A DNA stretch of 64,000 nt from Allochromatium tepidum (GCF_018409545.1 NZ_AP024563.1:2316001-2380000); one strand, 5' to 3'. Counted from the stretch's first letter, positions 8,581-17,356 are shown. The notes: generated from the sequence alone by a model not told the origin. Numbers and translations: made by a program.

Positions 8581-9948
8581 ATGCGGGCGACCCGAAAAAT
8601 GGCCGTATTCGTACTCGACAAACAGAAACGTCCGCTGATGCCGTGCACGGAGAAACGCGCGCGACTGTTACTGGAGCGCGGACGCGCCGTGGTGGTGCGT
8701 CCGGCCCCGTTCACCATTCGCCTGAAGGATCGGCTCGGCGGAGCGGTTCAACCGCTGCGCCTGAAGCTGGATCCGGGCAGTCGCGTGACCGGGCCGGCCC
8801 TGGTGCGCGAATCCGAGACCTGTGATCCGGACACAGGTGCCGTTGAGCGACTCGAACATGGGCTGTGGTTTGGGGAACTGGCGCATCGCGGCCACCAGAT
8901 CCGGGACGCCCTGACGCTTCGGCGTCAGTACCGGCGCGCCCGGCGCGCTCGCAAGACCCGCTACCGGGCGCCGCGCTTCCTGAACCGCACTCGCCGTGAG
9001 GGCCGGCTGCCGCCGTCGTTACAGCATCGGCTCGACACCACCGTCAACTGGGTACGGCGCCTGTGCCGGATCGCCCCGATCAGCGCCCTCAGTCAAGAAC
9101 TGGTGCGGTTCGACACTCAGGCCATGCAGAACCCGGAGATCCGCGGGGTCGAATACCAACAGGGCGAATTGGCCGGTTACGAAGTGCGTGAATACCTGCT
9201 GGAGAAATGGAACCGCACCTGTGCCTATTGCGGCGCGACGCACGTGCCGCTGGAGATCGAGCACATCATACCCAAGAGCCGGGGCGGCTCGGATCGAATC
9301 TCGAACCTGACGCTTGCCTGCCGCGCCTGCAATCAGCGCAAGGGGAACCGGTCCATCGAGGACTTTCTGCAACGCCAACCGGCGCTCCTGCACCGGATAC
9401 GGACCCAAGCCAAAGCCCCGCTCAGGGATGCCGCCGCCGTCAATGCCACGCGCTGGGCGCTGTTCGCGGCGCTCAAAGCTACGGGTCTGGCGGTCGAAAC
9501 CGGCTCGGGCGGACGCACCAAGTTCAATCGCACGCGCCTGGACATCCCCAAGACCCATGCCCTCGATGCCGCCTGTGTCGGCGCCGTCGATCAGCTACGG
9601 GACTGGAACCGCCCGGTCCTGGCCATCCGCGCCACCGGACGCGGGGCCTACAGCCGCACCCACACATCCGGCAACGGCTTCCCGCGCGGCTATCTCACCC
9701 GTGAAAAGCGCGTCCACGGCTTCCAGACCGGCGATTGGGTGCGCGCCGAGGTGCCCAAAGGCAAGAAGGCCGGCGTGCATGTCGGGCGTGTGGCGGTGCG
9801 CCGAACCGGATCGTTCAACATCCAAACCCAGGGCGGAACCGTCCAGGGGATCTCCTACCGCCATTGCCGTCTCCTTCAGCGTGCCGACGGCTATGGTTAT
9901 TCATTTCAACCCAAACCACAGACGGAGGAAGCGAGACGGGCGGCTTGA
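8581..9948 (+). CDS. iscB: IscB RNA-guided nuclease (RuvC-HNH), no adjacent omega RNA
   Basis: Cas9-ancestor nuclease of ISC elements. The N-terminal PLMP domain reads KQKRPLMPCTEKRARLLL. RuvC-I Asp is in LKLDPGSRVTG, followed by an Arg-rich bridge helix (RRQYRRARRARKTRYRAP). The HNH domain has CAYCGATHVPLEIEHIIP, a C-x2-C zinc knuckle and RACNQRKGN. RuvC-III His/Asp are in THALDAACVGAV. All catalytic residues are present. Starts at 8527, 8581 and 8599 are in frame; the family normally begins near 8599 (MAVFVLDK) and no start has a clear ribosome site. Only 134 bp separate it from the divergent regulator, too little for a 200-400-nt omega RNA, and no left end is visible. Its right end (9966-10004) abuts folK. 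Confidence 0.93.
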   Translation: MRATRKMAVFVLDKQKRPLMPCTEKRARLLLERGRAVVVRPAPFTIRLKDRLGGAVQPLRLKLDPGSRVTGPALVRESETCDPDTGAVERLEHGLWFGELAHRGHQIRDALTLRRQYRRARRARKTRYRAPRFLNRTRREGRLPPSLQHRLDTTVNWVRRLCRIAPISALSQELVRFDTQAMQNPEIRGVEYQQGELAGYEVREYLLEKWNRTCAYCGATHVPLEIEHIIPKSRGGSDRISNLTLACRACNQRKGNRSIEDFLQRQPALLHRIRTQAKAPLRDAAAVNATRWALFAALKATGLAVETGSGGRTKFNRTRLDIPKTHALDAACVGAVDQLRDWNRPVLAIRATGRGAYSRTHTSGNGFPRGYLTREKRVHGFQTGDWVRAEVPKGKKAGVHVGRVAVRRTGSFNIQTQGGTVQGISYRHCRLLQRADGYGYSFQPKPQTEEARRAA

Positions 9949-9965
9949 CGGCGCTACGCGCCGCG

Positions 9966-10004
9966 CGCTATCCCTCCCCGCCCTGAAGGACGGGGTTTCT
10001 CGCG
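9966..10004 (+). repeat. Right end of the ISC element, shared with 2288-2326
   Basis: This 39-bp sequence is identical to the inverted copy beside acpP. It holds the hairpin CCCCGCCCTGAAGGACGGGG and ends TTTCTCGCG two bases before the folK start codon. In both places an unrelated short palindrome directly precedes it, and flanking DNA differs outside it, so it defines the element's right boundary. Confidence 0.85.
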
Positions 10005-10006
10005 CA

Positions 10007-10525
10007 ATGCTGATGAATCGGGAGACGCGCGCCTTCATCGCCATCGGCTCGAACATCGAGCCGGAGCGTCACATCGCGCTGGGTCTGGAGGCGCTGAATG
10101 GGATCGAGTCGACCCGGCTCGGGGCGGTTTCGTCCTGGTATCGCACTCATCCCTGGGGGCTGGAAGCGCAGGCGGAGTTCATCAATCTGGTGGTCGAGGT
10201 TCGGACACGGCTGACGCCCTCAGTGCTACTGGACGCGACCCAGAGGATCGAGACGCGGCTCGGGCGGGTGCGCGCTCAGGTCAATGGGCCGCGCACGCTG
10301 GATCTCGACATCCTGCTGTATGGCGAACGGATCGAGGACACAGCGGAGCTACGGCTGCCGCATCCGGGGTTGCTGCTACGTGATTTTATGCTGATTCCCC
10401 TGGTGGAGATCGCGCCCGAGATCGTGCATCCCGAGCGCGGACGTCCGATCGCCGGGCTGACCGACGAGATCCTTTACCGGCAAATCATCGAGCGGATTCC
10501 GGATCGCGATCAGGTTCGCGGATAG
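10007..10525 (+). CDS. folK: HPPK (folate synthesis pyrophosphokinase)
   Basis: 2-amino-4-hydroxy-6-hydroxymethyldihydropteridine pyrophosphokinase, a cytosolic folate step. The 172 residues include FIAIGSNIEPERHI, the Mg/ATP motif PRTLDLDILLYG, and LPHPGLLLRDFMLIPLVEIAPE. The start lies two bases from the ISC right end; either ATG 10007 or 10013 could be used and neither has a visible Shine-Dalgarno, since the upstream bases are transposon end. Expression probably depends on read-through from iscB. The usual pcnB/panBC neighbours are absent. It overlaps convergent batD by 16 bp. Confidence 0.93.
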   Translation: MLMNRETRAFIAIGSNIEPERHIALGLEALNGIESTRLGAVSSWYRTHPWGLEAQAEFINLVVEVRTRLTPSVLLDATQRIETRLGRVRAQVNGPRTLDLDILLYGERIEDTAELRLPHPGLLLRDFMLIPLVEIAPEIVHPERGRPIAGLTDEILYRQIIERIPDRDQVRG

Positions 10526-12363
10526 AGGTCGGGAATCGGCGATTCGCGATCCGAGGTGCTCGAACGAGTCGCGCCGAGATACGGTTCCAGACGCTTCCAG
10601 GCCGTCTCGCCGTCCCAGGTCTCGCTGGGTGGAGCATAGATGGCGCGGTCGATGGTGCGCAGGATGGTGTGAACCTCGGGGTCGTCGAAGCCGGTGGCGA
10701 CGGCCTCCAGTCCGGTCGGGTTTCGATCCGGCCAACGGGCGTGTGCCCAGTCGATGATGGCAGCACGGGCGGCGCGTGGATCTCGGGCGAGACAGGCGGC
10801 GCGGAAGGCGCGGCGTGCCGGGTCGAGTCCGGGAGGTGTCGGCGGCGGTGCGGATGGAGCGCCCCGGATGCCGGCATCGGTTGGTCGGCCGGCGGCTGTC
10901 CGGGCACGGCGCTCGCGCTGCCAGAGATAGAGCGTCGCTCCCCAGCCGCCGACAAGCAGGACGATCAGCGCCGGCCAAAGCCAGAATCCCCGACCTCGGT
11001 CGAACTCGGACGTCGGGCTTGGTTTGGACTCGGGCATTGAGTCCGATTCCGGCTGGGTCGCTTGAGTCGGTGCTGCGGCACCAGCCATCGGCTCGCTCGC
11101 GCCGGATGTACTGTCAGGCGCGGGCGCGACCTCGACGGTTCGCGCCGGTATCACGGCGACCCGCGCCCGATCCGTGCGTGTATCCCACCAGTCGAGCCGG
11201 ATCTCGGGGAGGGTCAGGGTGCCGGGGCGTGTCGGGACGAGCGCGAACTTGAGTGTCTTGATCGCAGCCGGCGATGGGCCATTGGTCAGATCCTCACCGC
11301 GCGGCTGGTCGGGATAGACCTGGACGCCGTCGAGCGCGCCCAGGGCGAGATCCGGCAGTTGCGCCGCCGCCGTCCCCTCGGCGGTGATGGTGAGGGTACG
11401 GGTGATCGGCTCGCCGACCTGGAAGACCGGCGGACTGGGTGTCCACTCGTCGGTGAGCTGGAGCGAGGTGGCGGGCAGCCAGTTCGTGCCTGCGTGTGAC
11501 GGCGGTTGGGGGCGGACCTGGAGTTCTATGTCGCGCGCGCGCTCGACCACGCGCCGCCCCGGATGGGTGACGCCCGGCATCGTCGGGAAGCCTTGGAAGA
11601 GCCGTCCACCGAAGGCTTGATCCAGCTCGGCGAAGGGATCCTGACGTGCGCCCTGGCGCGGATCCTCCAGCATGGCTTCCAGACGCGGCGACTGGACGGT
11701 GATCGGTCCGCTGCGCTGGGGTGTCAGTCGGTAGCGTCGTTCGATAACGCGATAGACCTGGCCATCGCGCGTCTCGTCATAGGCGCGGTCCTCGCCCAGA
11801 CGCTGCACGGTCGAACCCTCGACCTCGGGTTCTGAGAGGACGGCGCGCTGCGGCGGCTGACGATAATAGACCTTGATCCGGTATTCGATGGGTTGCAGGA
11901 CATAGGGCGTAGTGGTCTCGACCTCGGACTCGACGAAGAGCACCCTGGGGCCGGACTGATCCGTCTGACCGGATCGGGCCGTGGCTCTGCCCGGCTCGAT
12001 GACCTCGATGCTCAGCGGTCGGCTAGTGTCGCTGCCGGCCTGGATGGCGGGGATGGTCAGACGGCCCGCGCGCCTGGGTGCCAGTTGCAGGCTCCACTGG
12101 CGGCTGTGCGAGATGCGTCCGTTGATGATGCTGGTCATCTGGCTCTGACCCCGTCGCAGGATGTCGAAGTCCGGCTCCAGGGGCGTGAAATCCGGCTCGG
12201 CGTCCAGGTCGCCCTCGGCGACGAGCCGCAGTTCCAGCACCTCGCCCAGTTCCAGGCGCTGACGGTCCACCTGAACGCTCAAATCAGCCGCCTGGGCCGA
12301 TGCCGACAGCGTCAGCCACAGGAGTACAAGCAGGATCGCGCGTCCGTATCGTTGTGCCATCAC
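10510..12363 (-). CDS. batD: BatD-like protein (oxygen tolerance / aerotolerance)
   Basis: A 617-residue secreted and membrane-anchored protein. It has an N-terminal signal peptide (AILLVLLWLTLSASAQA), repeated immunoglobulin-like BatD regions over about residues 25-400, and a C-terminal transmembrane helix WLWPALIVLLVGGWGATLYLW followed by a cytosolic tail. It is the last gene of the moxR-bat operon and overlaps the upstream VWA-TPR gene by 4 bp. Bat proteins act with MoxR ATPases and VWA partners in envelope stress or maturation; the client here is unknown. Confidence 0.88.
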   Translation of the reverse strand: MMAQRYGRAILLVLLWLTLSASAQAADLSVQVDRQRLELGEVLELRLVAEGDLDAEPDFTPLEPDFDILRRGQSQMTSIINGRISHSRQWSLQLAPRRAGRLTIPAIQAGSDTSRPLSIEVIEPGRATARSGQTDQSGPRVLFVESEVETTTPYVLQPIEYRIKVYYRQPPQRAVLSEPEVEGSTVQRLGEDRAYDETRDGQVYRVIERRYRLTPQRSGPITVQSPRLEAMLEDPRQGARQDPFAELDQAFGGRLFQGFPTMPGVTHPGRRVVERARDIELQVRPQPPSHAGTNWLPATSLQLTDEWTPSPPVFQVGEPITRTLTITAEGTAAAQLPDLALGALDGVQVYPDQPRGEDLTNGPSPAAIKTLKFALVPTRPGTLTLPEIRLDWWDTRTDRARVAVIPARTVEVAPAPDSTSGASEPMAGAAAPTQATQPESDSMPESKPSPTSEFDRGRGFWLWPALIVLLVGGWGATLYLWQRERRARTAAGRPTDAGIRGAPSAPPPTPPGLDPARRAFRAACLARDPRAARAAIIDWAHARWPDRNPTGLEAVATGFDDPEVHTILRTIDRAIYAPPSETWDGETAWKRLEPYLGATRSSTSDRESPIPDLYPRT

Positions 12364-14312
12364 GGTAATTGGCCCTCGCGACGCAGATGTTGCAGGAGAA
12401 AACGCTGACGCAGCAGTCCGGCCGGGTCGTCCGGTACCTGACGCAATCGGGCTTCCATGGCCTGTTCGCGCTCGCGTTCTTCAGGCGAGCGGTCGTCCAG
12501 AGCTTCCGGTACTGAGCTTGAGGTATCCGGCGACGCATCCGCCTCCGCTTCGGTCGGCTCGGCACTCACCGGCCGGCTCGAATCCGAATCCGAATCCGCC
12601 GGCCGATCATCGACCGCGATGTCTTCCGGTGACGGTTCAGCGGCTTCCGATTTCCTTCCTGGCTGTTTGACCTGCTCCTGATCTGGACTGGAATCGGCAC
12701 CGGCGTCAGGTTCGGACGCTCGATCCGGATTCGCCGCCTGAGGTTCATTGGATTCCGTCTCACCGGATTCGTCCGCCTCGGACTTCGAGGCGTCGGCTTG
12801 CTGAGTGCCGGATTCGGACGCTTCCGGTGGCGAGGTATCGGTTGAGTCGGAGTCGGACTCCGATTCCGAAGACTCGGATGTCGATGAGGAATCCTGGCCA
12901 TCTCCGGATCGTTCATCCTGAGACTGGCCGTTCTGCGTCTGGTCGTTCCGGGGGGGCGACTGGTCGAGAAGCCGGCGCACCAGTTCCAGGTTGTGACGCG
13001 CGTCGGCATGGTCAGGGTCTTGTTCGAGCACGCGCTCATAGGCCGCCGCCGCCTCTTGCAGCCGACCCAGACGCGCGAGCGCATTGCCGCGATTGTACTC
13101 AGGCGTGGCTCCAGTGAGTCCGGCGAGCGCTTCGAGTGCCTGCTCGAACTTACCTGCACGATAGCTCGCCGCCGCGCGCCAGGCGGGATCGCTGAAGTGC
13201 TCGGCGGCTGAGTCCGGACGCCCTGCGGCCAGTTCACGCGCGCCCTGTTGATCGGCACTCCACCAAAGATCGGCCCAGTCGAACGCCAGCGCCCGATCGG
13301 GCGGCACCAGCAGCACCGCCGCCAGTGCCGGAACCAGCCAGCCGCGCCGGAAGGCCAGTGCCGCCAACGGCAGCAACAGCAGGATCAGCCAGGGGCCTTC
13401 CTCGCGCCAGCGGTCCGCCGTCAAGGATGACGCCTCGATCGTGGTTTCGGGTCGGGGTGCGGCCGCGATCAGGGCCTGAGTATCGGCCTCACCCACGCCG
13501 GCCTCCAGATAAAGTCCGTTGCCGGCCCGCGCCAGCTCGCGCAGTCGGTCGCGCTCCAGACGGGCGATCCGGAGCGCGCCGGCGTCATCCTGCTCGAAGC
13601 CGCCGCCCGGACGCGGCACGGGCGCGCCCTCCAGGGTACCGACCGCCAGCACCGAGAGCCGATGTCCGGCATCGGCCAGACGACGCGCCGACTCCAGTGA
13701 TCCGGCCGGATTTCCGACGCCATCCGTGATCAGAATCACATGTCCCGCACCGCCGCCCGCGCGCTCCAGCATCCCGGCGGCCATCTCCAGCGCGCGATCG
13801 GTACGGCGCGCGCCGGGCACGGGGATGAGATCGGTCGCGAGCATCGGCACCTGGGCGGCGATGGTGTTGGCATCGGCACTCAGCGGCGAGACCAGGAAGG
13901 GTTCGGGACCGAAGGCGATCAGGCCGACCTGTCCCTCGTGCATGGCCTTGAGCAGATCCAGGGTCTCGAATCGGGCGCGTGTCAGCCGCGAGGGCGAGAC
14001 ATCGGCGGCGTCCAGGCTCGGCGAGAGGTCGAGCAGGATCACCGAGCGTGCGTCCAGGCTGAAGACCGGCTGCGGGAGCTGACGCCAGACCGGCCCGGCG
14101 AGCGCGATCACCAGGATCAGCCAGCCCGCACCGAGCAGGACGAGCGGCCAGCGGCGCGCGTGCTCGGTTCCGCCGACCAGCAGATGCGGCAGCAGGTGCG
14201 GATCGACGAGTGCCGACCAGCTATCGGCATCCGTCCGACGGCGCCGGAGCCGCCACAGCAGCCAGACGAGCGGGATCAGGGCCAGGAACCAGTGTGGACG
14301 CAGAAACAGCAT
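12360..14312 (-). CDS. VWA-TPR membrane protein, BatB/BatC fusion type
   Basis: The 650-residue protein begins with a membrane segment (WFLALIPLVWLLWRL), then a VWA domain with a MIDAS-like DLSPSLD motif and LITDGVGNP. Two more hydrophobic helices follow (about 305-340), then a TPR repeat (YNRGNALARLGRLQEAAAAY) and a long Ser/Glu/Asp-rich acidic tail (about residues 450-620) likely to be disordered. BatB (VWA) and BatC (TPR) are separate genes in Bacteroides; here they are fused, which is common in proteobacteria. Four-base overlap with batD. Confidence 0.88.
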   Translation of the reverse strand: MLFLRPHWFLALIPLVWLLWRLRRRRTDADSWSALVDPHLLPHLLVGGTEHARRWPLVLLGAGWLILVIALAGPVWRQLPQPVFSLDARSVILLDLSPSLDAADVSPSRLTRARFETLDLLKAMHEGQVGLIAFGPEPFLVSPLSADANTIAAQVPMLATDLIPVPGARRTDRALEMAAGMLERAGGGAGHVILITDGVGNPAGSLESARRLADAGHRLSVLAVGTLEGAPVPRPGGGFEQDDAGALRIARLERDRLRELARAGNGLYLEAGVGEADTQALIAAAPRPETTIEASSLTADRWREEGPWLILLLLPLAALAFRRGWLVPALAAVLLVPPDRALAFDWADLWWSADQQGARELAAGRPDSAAEHFSDPAWRAAASYRAGKFEQALEALAGLTGATPEYNRGNALARLGRLQEAAAAYERVLEQDPDHADARHNLELVRRLLDQSPPRNDQTQNGQSQDERSGDGQDSSSTSESSESESDSDSTDTSPPEASESGTQQADASKSEADESGETESNEPQAANPDRASEPDAGADSSPDQEQVKQPGRKSEAAEPSPEDIAVDDRPADSDSDSSRPVSAEPTEAEADASPDTSSSVPEALDDRSPEEREREQAMEARLRQVPDDPAGLLRQRFLLQHLRREGQLP

Positions 14313-14322
14313 GAGTGGGATG

Positions 14323-15345
14323 TCAGGTCGTGCGGTCAGCGATGGACCGAGGAAGACGGACGCGGGTTCCCTCAGAGAAGACGACCAGCAGGACCGACAG
14401 GATCAGCGCCAGACCGGCGGGCCAGACGAAGAGCGCGCGTTGCGGGCGATAGGTGCGCTGCTCGCGCTCGCTCGGTTCCAGCCGGTCCAGCTCGGCATAG
14501 ATGGCTTCCAGTTCCTGCCGACTGCCGGCGACGAACGCGCGTCCGCCCGTGATTTCGGCGATGCGTCTGAGTGTGGTCGGGTCGAAGTCGTCGGCCTGGC
14601 GCATCAGACGCATTCCGAACAGCGAGCGCACGCCCAGTTCGCCGCCGCCGACGCCGATGGTGTAGATGCGCACTCCGGCTTGAGCAGCCAGTTCGGCCGC
14701 TTCCAGCGGATCGAGCGCACCGGCATTGTTGTCCCCATCGGTCAGGAGGATCAGGACGCGCTGCCCCTCGGGTTGCTCGCGCAGACGCTTGACCGCCAGG
14801 CCGATGGCGTCGCCGATCGCCGTCTCGCGTCCGGCCAGCCCGACGACCGAATCGCGCAGCATGGCGGCGACCGTGGCGCCGTCGAAGGTCAGGGGCGTCT
14901 GGAGATAGGCGCGGGTGCCGAAGAGGATGAGCCCGAGTCGGTCGCCCACGCGGCGTTCGACGAAGGCCGAGGCGACCGTCCGTACCACGGCCATGCGCGA
15001 AACCGGACGTCCGTCGAGTTCGTAGTCCTCCTGCTCCATACTCCCCGAGACATCGATCGCCAGCATCAGATCGCGTCCGGCCAGCGGCAACGGGATCGGC
15101 TCGCCGACCCATTGCGGACGCGCCGCCGCCAGCACCAGCAATCCCCAGGCGAGCAGCCCGATCAGCAAGCGTCGGCGGTACCGCTCGGACGGTCGGGATC
15201 GATGCCCGACGGCCTCGGTTCCAAGCCCGACATGGATCGGAAAACGCAGGGCCGCACCGCCTTCGTCACGCGCGGGCGGCAGCCGGCGTGCCAGCAACGG
15301 GAGCGGCAGAGCCAACAAGATCCAGGGCCAGGCGAGCGTGATCAT
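14323..15345 (-). CDS. batA: VWA membrane protein BatA-like
   Basis: The 340-residue protein starts MITLAWPWILLALPLPLLARR; upstream extension of the frame reads brnA antisense and was discarded. It has an N-terminal helix, a second helix LLIGLLAWGLLVLAAA, a VWA domain with intact MIDAS DVSGSM, LITDGDNNAG-type DGDNN, and a C-terminal helix ALFVWPAGLALILSVLLVVF. It lies 10 bp before the VWA-TPR gene. Between it and the upstream operon gene (DUF4381) sits the brnTA cassette. Confidence 0.9.
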   Translation of the reverse strand: MITLAWPWILLALPLPLLARRLPPARDEGGAALRFPIHVGLGTEAVGHRSRPSERYRRRLLIGLLAWGLLVLAAARPQWVGEPIPLPLAGRDLMLAIDVSGSMEQEDYELDGRPVSRMAVVRTVASAFVERRVGDRLGLILFGTRAYLQTPLTFDGATVAAMLRDSVVGLAGRETAIGDAIGLAVKRLREQPEGQRVLILLTDGDNNAGALDPLEAAELAAQAGVRIYTIGVGGGELGVRSLFGMRLMRQADDFDPTTLRRIAEITGGRAFVAGSRQELEAIYAELDRLEPSEREQRTYRPQRALFVWPAGLALILSVLLVVFSEGTRVRLPRSIADRTT

Positions 15346-15376
15346 CGTCTGCGATTTTGAAGCGTCGACAGGCGGC

Positions 15377-15712
15377 CTAGCCGCGTCGCTCCAGCCATTC
15401 GCGCATCGCCTCATTGACGCGCGTCTGCCAGCCCTTACCCGTAGCGCGCAACCCTTGGAGTACATCCGCATCGAAACGGATGGTGGTCGGCACCTTCTTC
15501 GGGGTTTTCTGCGGACCGCGCGTGCGTCGACGCTGCTCCAGAGCGGCCTTGACGGCCGGATAGCCGCCACCCGGAACGAAGAGCGCCTCCTTCCAATCGT
15601 CTGGGCGCGTCGGCGGAGAATCCGGATCGAAGGACACCATCTCAGGAGCCGCATCGATCATCGCCCGAATCTCTTCAGGACTGAAGATATGTGAAGAAGT
15701 CTTGGGTTTCAC
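15377..15712 (-). CDS. brnA: BrnA-family antitoxin
   Basis: The 111-residue protein has the BrnA ribbon-helix-helix signature VPTTIRFDADVLQGLRATG followed by WQTRVNEAMREWLE. It starts at GTG 15712 and its 5' end overlaps the remains of the brnT toxin. In functional modules BrnA neutralises the BrnT ribonuclease and represses the operon. Here the toxin is inactivated, so BrnA is a solitary antitoxin. It is 31 bp upstream of batA and shares its strand, so it could also act as an operon regulator. Confidence 0.85.
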   Translation of the reverse strand: MKPKTSSHIFSPEEIRAMIDAAPEMVSFDPDSPPTRPDDWKEALFVPGGGYPAVKAALEQRRRTRGPQKTPKKVPTTIRFDADVLQGLRATGKGWQTRVNEAMREWLERRG

Positions 15713-16018
15713 GCTTGTTACCGTATCGCAACGAAATCAGGTGCGGCCCTTCCTCCCGTTCCGTCCACACCAGCACCACCACGCGCCCATTCAGTACGCC
15801 AAGCGTTTTCAACCGCTGCTCGCCGTAGTCCTCGCGCGCGTCCTCGATCGGAAAACACTCGCACGCACCGGACGCCGCCCGCTCGAATTCGACCCGTAGT
15901 CCTCGCGCGCGTCCTCGATCGTGAACATCGGACCATCGAAAATCGCCTCAGCGCCGACGAAGTCCAAGCCGTGCTTGGCAAGATTGATCCGGCGCTTTGG
16001 TTCGTCCTAAGTGATCAT
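15675..16018 (-). pseudogene. brnT: BrnT toxin, broken by a stop and an internal duplication
   Basis: Reading from ATG 16018 gives M-I-T-stop, then DEPKRRINLAKHGLDFVGAE and FTIEDAREDYG, clear BrnT sequence. The fourth codon is TAG where a Trp (TGG) would fit the family. After REDYG there is a 71-bp insertion made by a 28-bp direct repeat; 71 is not a multiple of three, so the frame is lost. The remainder (EQRLKTLGVLNGRVVVLVWT ... LRYGNKRETQDFFTYLQS) reads on intact to a stop inside brnA. Two independent lesions make a functional ribonuclease very unlikely. Confidence 0.85.
15823..15921. repeat. 28-bp direct repeat inside brnT
   Basis: Two identical 28-bp copies (15823-15850 and 15894-15921), starting CCGTAGTCCTCGCGCGCG, are separated by 43 bp. 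The offset of 71 bp shifts the brnT frame. The repeats correspond to the codons for IEDAREDYG, so one is ancestral and one is gained. Confidence 0.9.
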
Positions 16019-16070
16019 AGGTTAATTGTATGAACAATGCAGGCGAAACGCACTTTTATCGTTAATACAA

Positions 16071-16556
16071 TCAAGTATCCCAGGATACATCAGCCGCGCT
16101 GTCGATCCACCGCCCGATCAGCGCCGTGAGTCGCTCAAGGTTGAAGTCCATCTGATCGGCGGGGCGATAGGCCGACTCGACCAGCACGCGCCCGACGCCG
16201 TCGCTGAACTCACCGGCACCGCCGGTCGCATCCAAAAAGGCCAGCCAGTCGTCCCCGGTCAAGCCCGCGACTTGGGCGCGTGGATACCGCGCCAGCGCCA
16301 GACGGCGCAACAGACGCGACAGCTCGGCCAGATAACGCCGCCGATCGCCGCCGGCCGCCAGCTCGCGCCCCATCTGTTCGAGTTCGCGCCGCGCGGCCCG
16401 CTGGAGCGAGGTCCGGCCTCGCCGGCGCAACCAAAGACGCACGACCAGAGCCAGCGCGATCAGAACCACAGCCGCTACCAGCCACCAGCCCGGCGCCGGC
16501 GGCCACCAGGACACCGGATCGGGTAGATGCCAGTCACGCAGATCGGCCATTGGCAT
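16071..16556 (-). CDS. DUF4381 membrane protein of the MoxR/Bat operon
   Basis: The 161-residue protein has DUF4381 architecture: a short N-terminal DWHLPDPVSWWPPAPGWW, one transmembrane helix (LVAAVVLIALALVVRLWL), and a cytosolic helical domain with ELSRLLRRLALARYPRAQVAGL and the conserved GDDWLAFLD. These proteins always sit in moxR-DUF58-VWA operons. The start abuts the stop of the PIN toxin gene (TGAATG); the second Met (16550) is the more usual beginning. Confidence 0.88.
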   Translation of the reverse strand: MPMADLRDWHLPDPVSWWPPAPGWWLVAAVVLIALALVVRLWLRRRGRTSLQRAARRELEQMGRELAAGGDRRRYLAELSRLLRRLALARYPRAQVAGLTGDDWLAFLDATGGAGEFSDGVGRVLVESAYRPADQMDFNLERLTALIGRWIDSAADVSWDT

Positions 16557-17003
16557 TCAGAGTTCCTCTTCCGGATCCTCCGAGCGCAGGCACAGGGCGG
16601 CGATCCCCGCCTGCCGGCCGGCTTTGACCAGCCGTTCATCCAGACTCAGTGTGATACAGGAATGACGGTGAGCAATGGCGAGATGCAAGGCATCTCCAGC
16701 CCGCAATCCCAGTCGCCAGTCTTGCAGCAAACGTGCGGCACTCAGGTAATCGTCGTGCAGCACGGGTAGATGGACGAAATGATCGCGCAGTCGCTCGTAT
16801 TGCTCCAGCGCCTTGCGCCTGTCGCTTTCCTCGACCTGCTCAGTTCGACACTTGATCCCAAGTGCCGACACCAGCTCGGTTTCAGTCCATGCGCTCAACG
16901 CCAGGGGGCGATGCGCCGGATCTCGCAACGAGAGATCAGCCAAAACCGAATATTTCTCCGGCACCAGATAGGCGATCAAGACGCTGGTATCGACGTAGTG
17001 CAT
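16557..17003 (-). CDS. PIN-domain toxin (VapC-like)
   Basis: The 148-residue protein begins MHYVDTSVLIAYLVPE, with the first catalytic Asp in YVDTS. It has Glu in SAWTETELVSALG and the distal acidic cluster in RAGDALHLAIA and TLSLDERLVKAG, the four-acid PIN site. Such proteins are Mg-dependent RNases. The start overlaps the antitoxin stop as TGATG. It is inserted inside the moxR-bat operon between DUF58 and DUF4381 and runs directly into DUF4381. Confidence 0.88.
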   Translation of the reverse strand: MHYVDTSVLIAYLVPEKYSVLADLSLRDPAHRPLALSAWTETELVSALGIKCRTEQVEESDRRKALEQYERLRDHFVHLPVLHDDYLSAARLLQDWRLGLRAGDALHLAIAHRHSCITLSLDERLVKAGRQAGIAALCLRSEDPEEEL

Positions 17004-17305
17004 CAATAACGATCCTGATCGCGCATGGCCCGACAAAAATCGCCGGCGCTGACTGTTTGTATCGGTAGGGTGGCGCGGAATTCCTCCAGATCGGGAAGCT
17101 CGAGCGTAGCGGCCGGCGCCATCATGATGTTTCCCGGTGAGGGAGGCGTGCCCATGCTCGACGCCTCGATCGGTTCATCCCTTGCGTGAATCATTGCCGG
17201 CTCATCCAAGGGCCGAACGATGATTTCAGTCTTGCGGTGACGGAACATTGCAGGGATCGGAATCGAATCCGGTGTATCTTCGTAAATAATACGCATAGGG
17301 TTCAT
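17003..17305 (-). CDS. Antitoxin of the PIN toxin (VapB-like)
   Basis: A 100-residue protein with a likely N-terminal swapped-hairpin type region (SIPIPAMFRHRKTEIIVRPL) and a C-terminal toxin-binding segment LEEFRATLPIQTVSAGDFC ending MRDQDRY, a pattern shared by many PIN-partner antitoxins. The start has GGAGAG 5 nt upstream. It overlaps the toxin start by one base. Assignment rests on position and C-terminal pattern, so family is less sure than role. Confidence 0.75.
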   Translation of the reverse strand: MNPMRIIYEDTPDSIPIPAMFRHRKTEIIVRPLDEPAMIHARDEPIEASSMGTPPSPGNIMMAPAATLELPDLEEFRATLPIQTVSAGDFCRAMRDQDRY

Positions 17306-17356
17306 GAGCTCTCTCCAGGATTGATCGACGCGACAGCGCGGCCGGCGGATCGGTCG

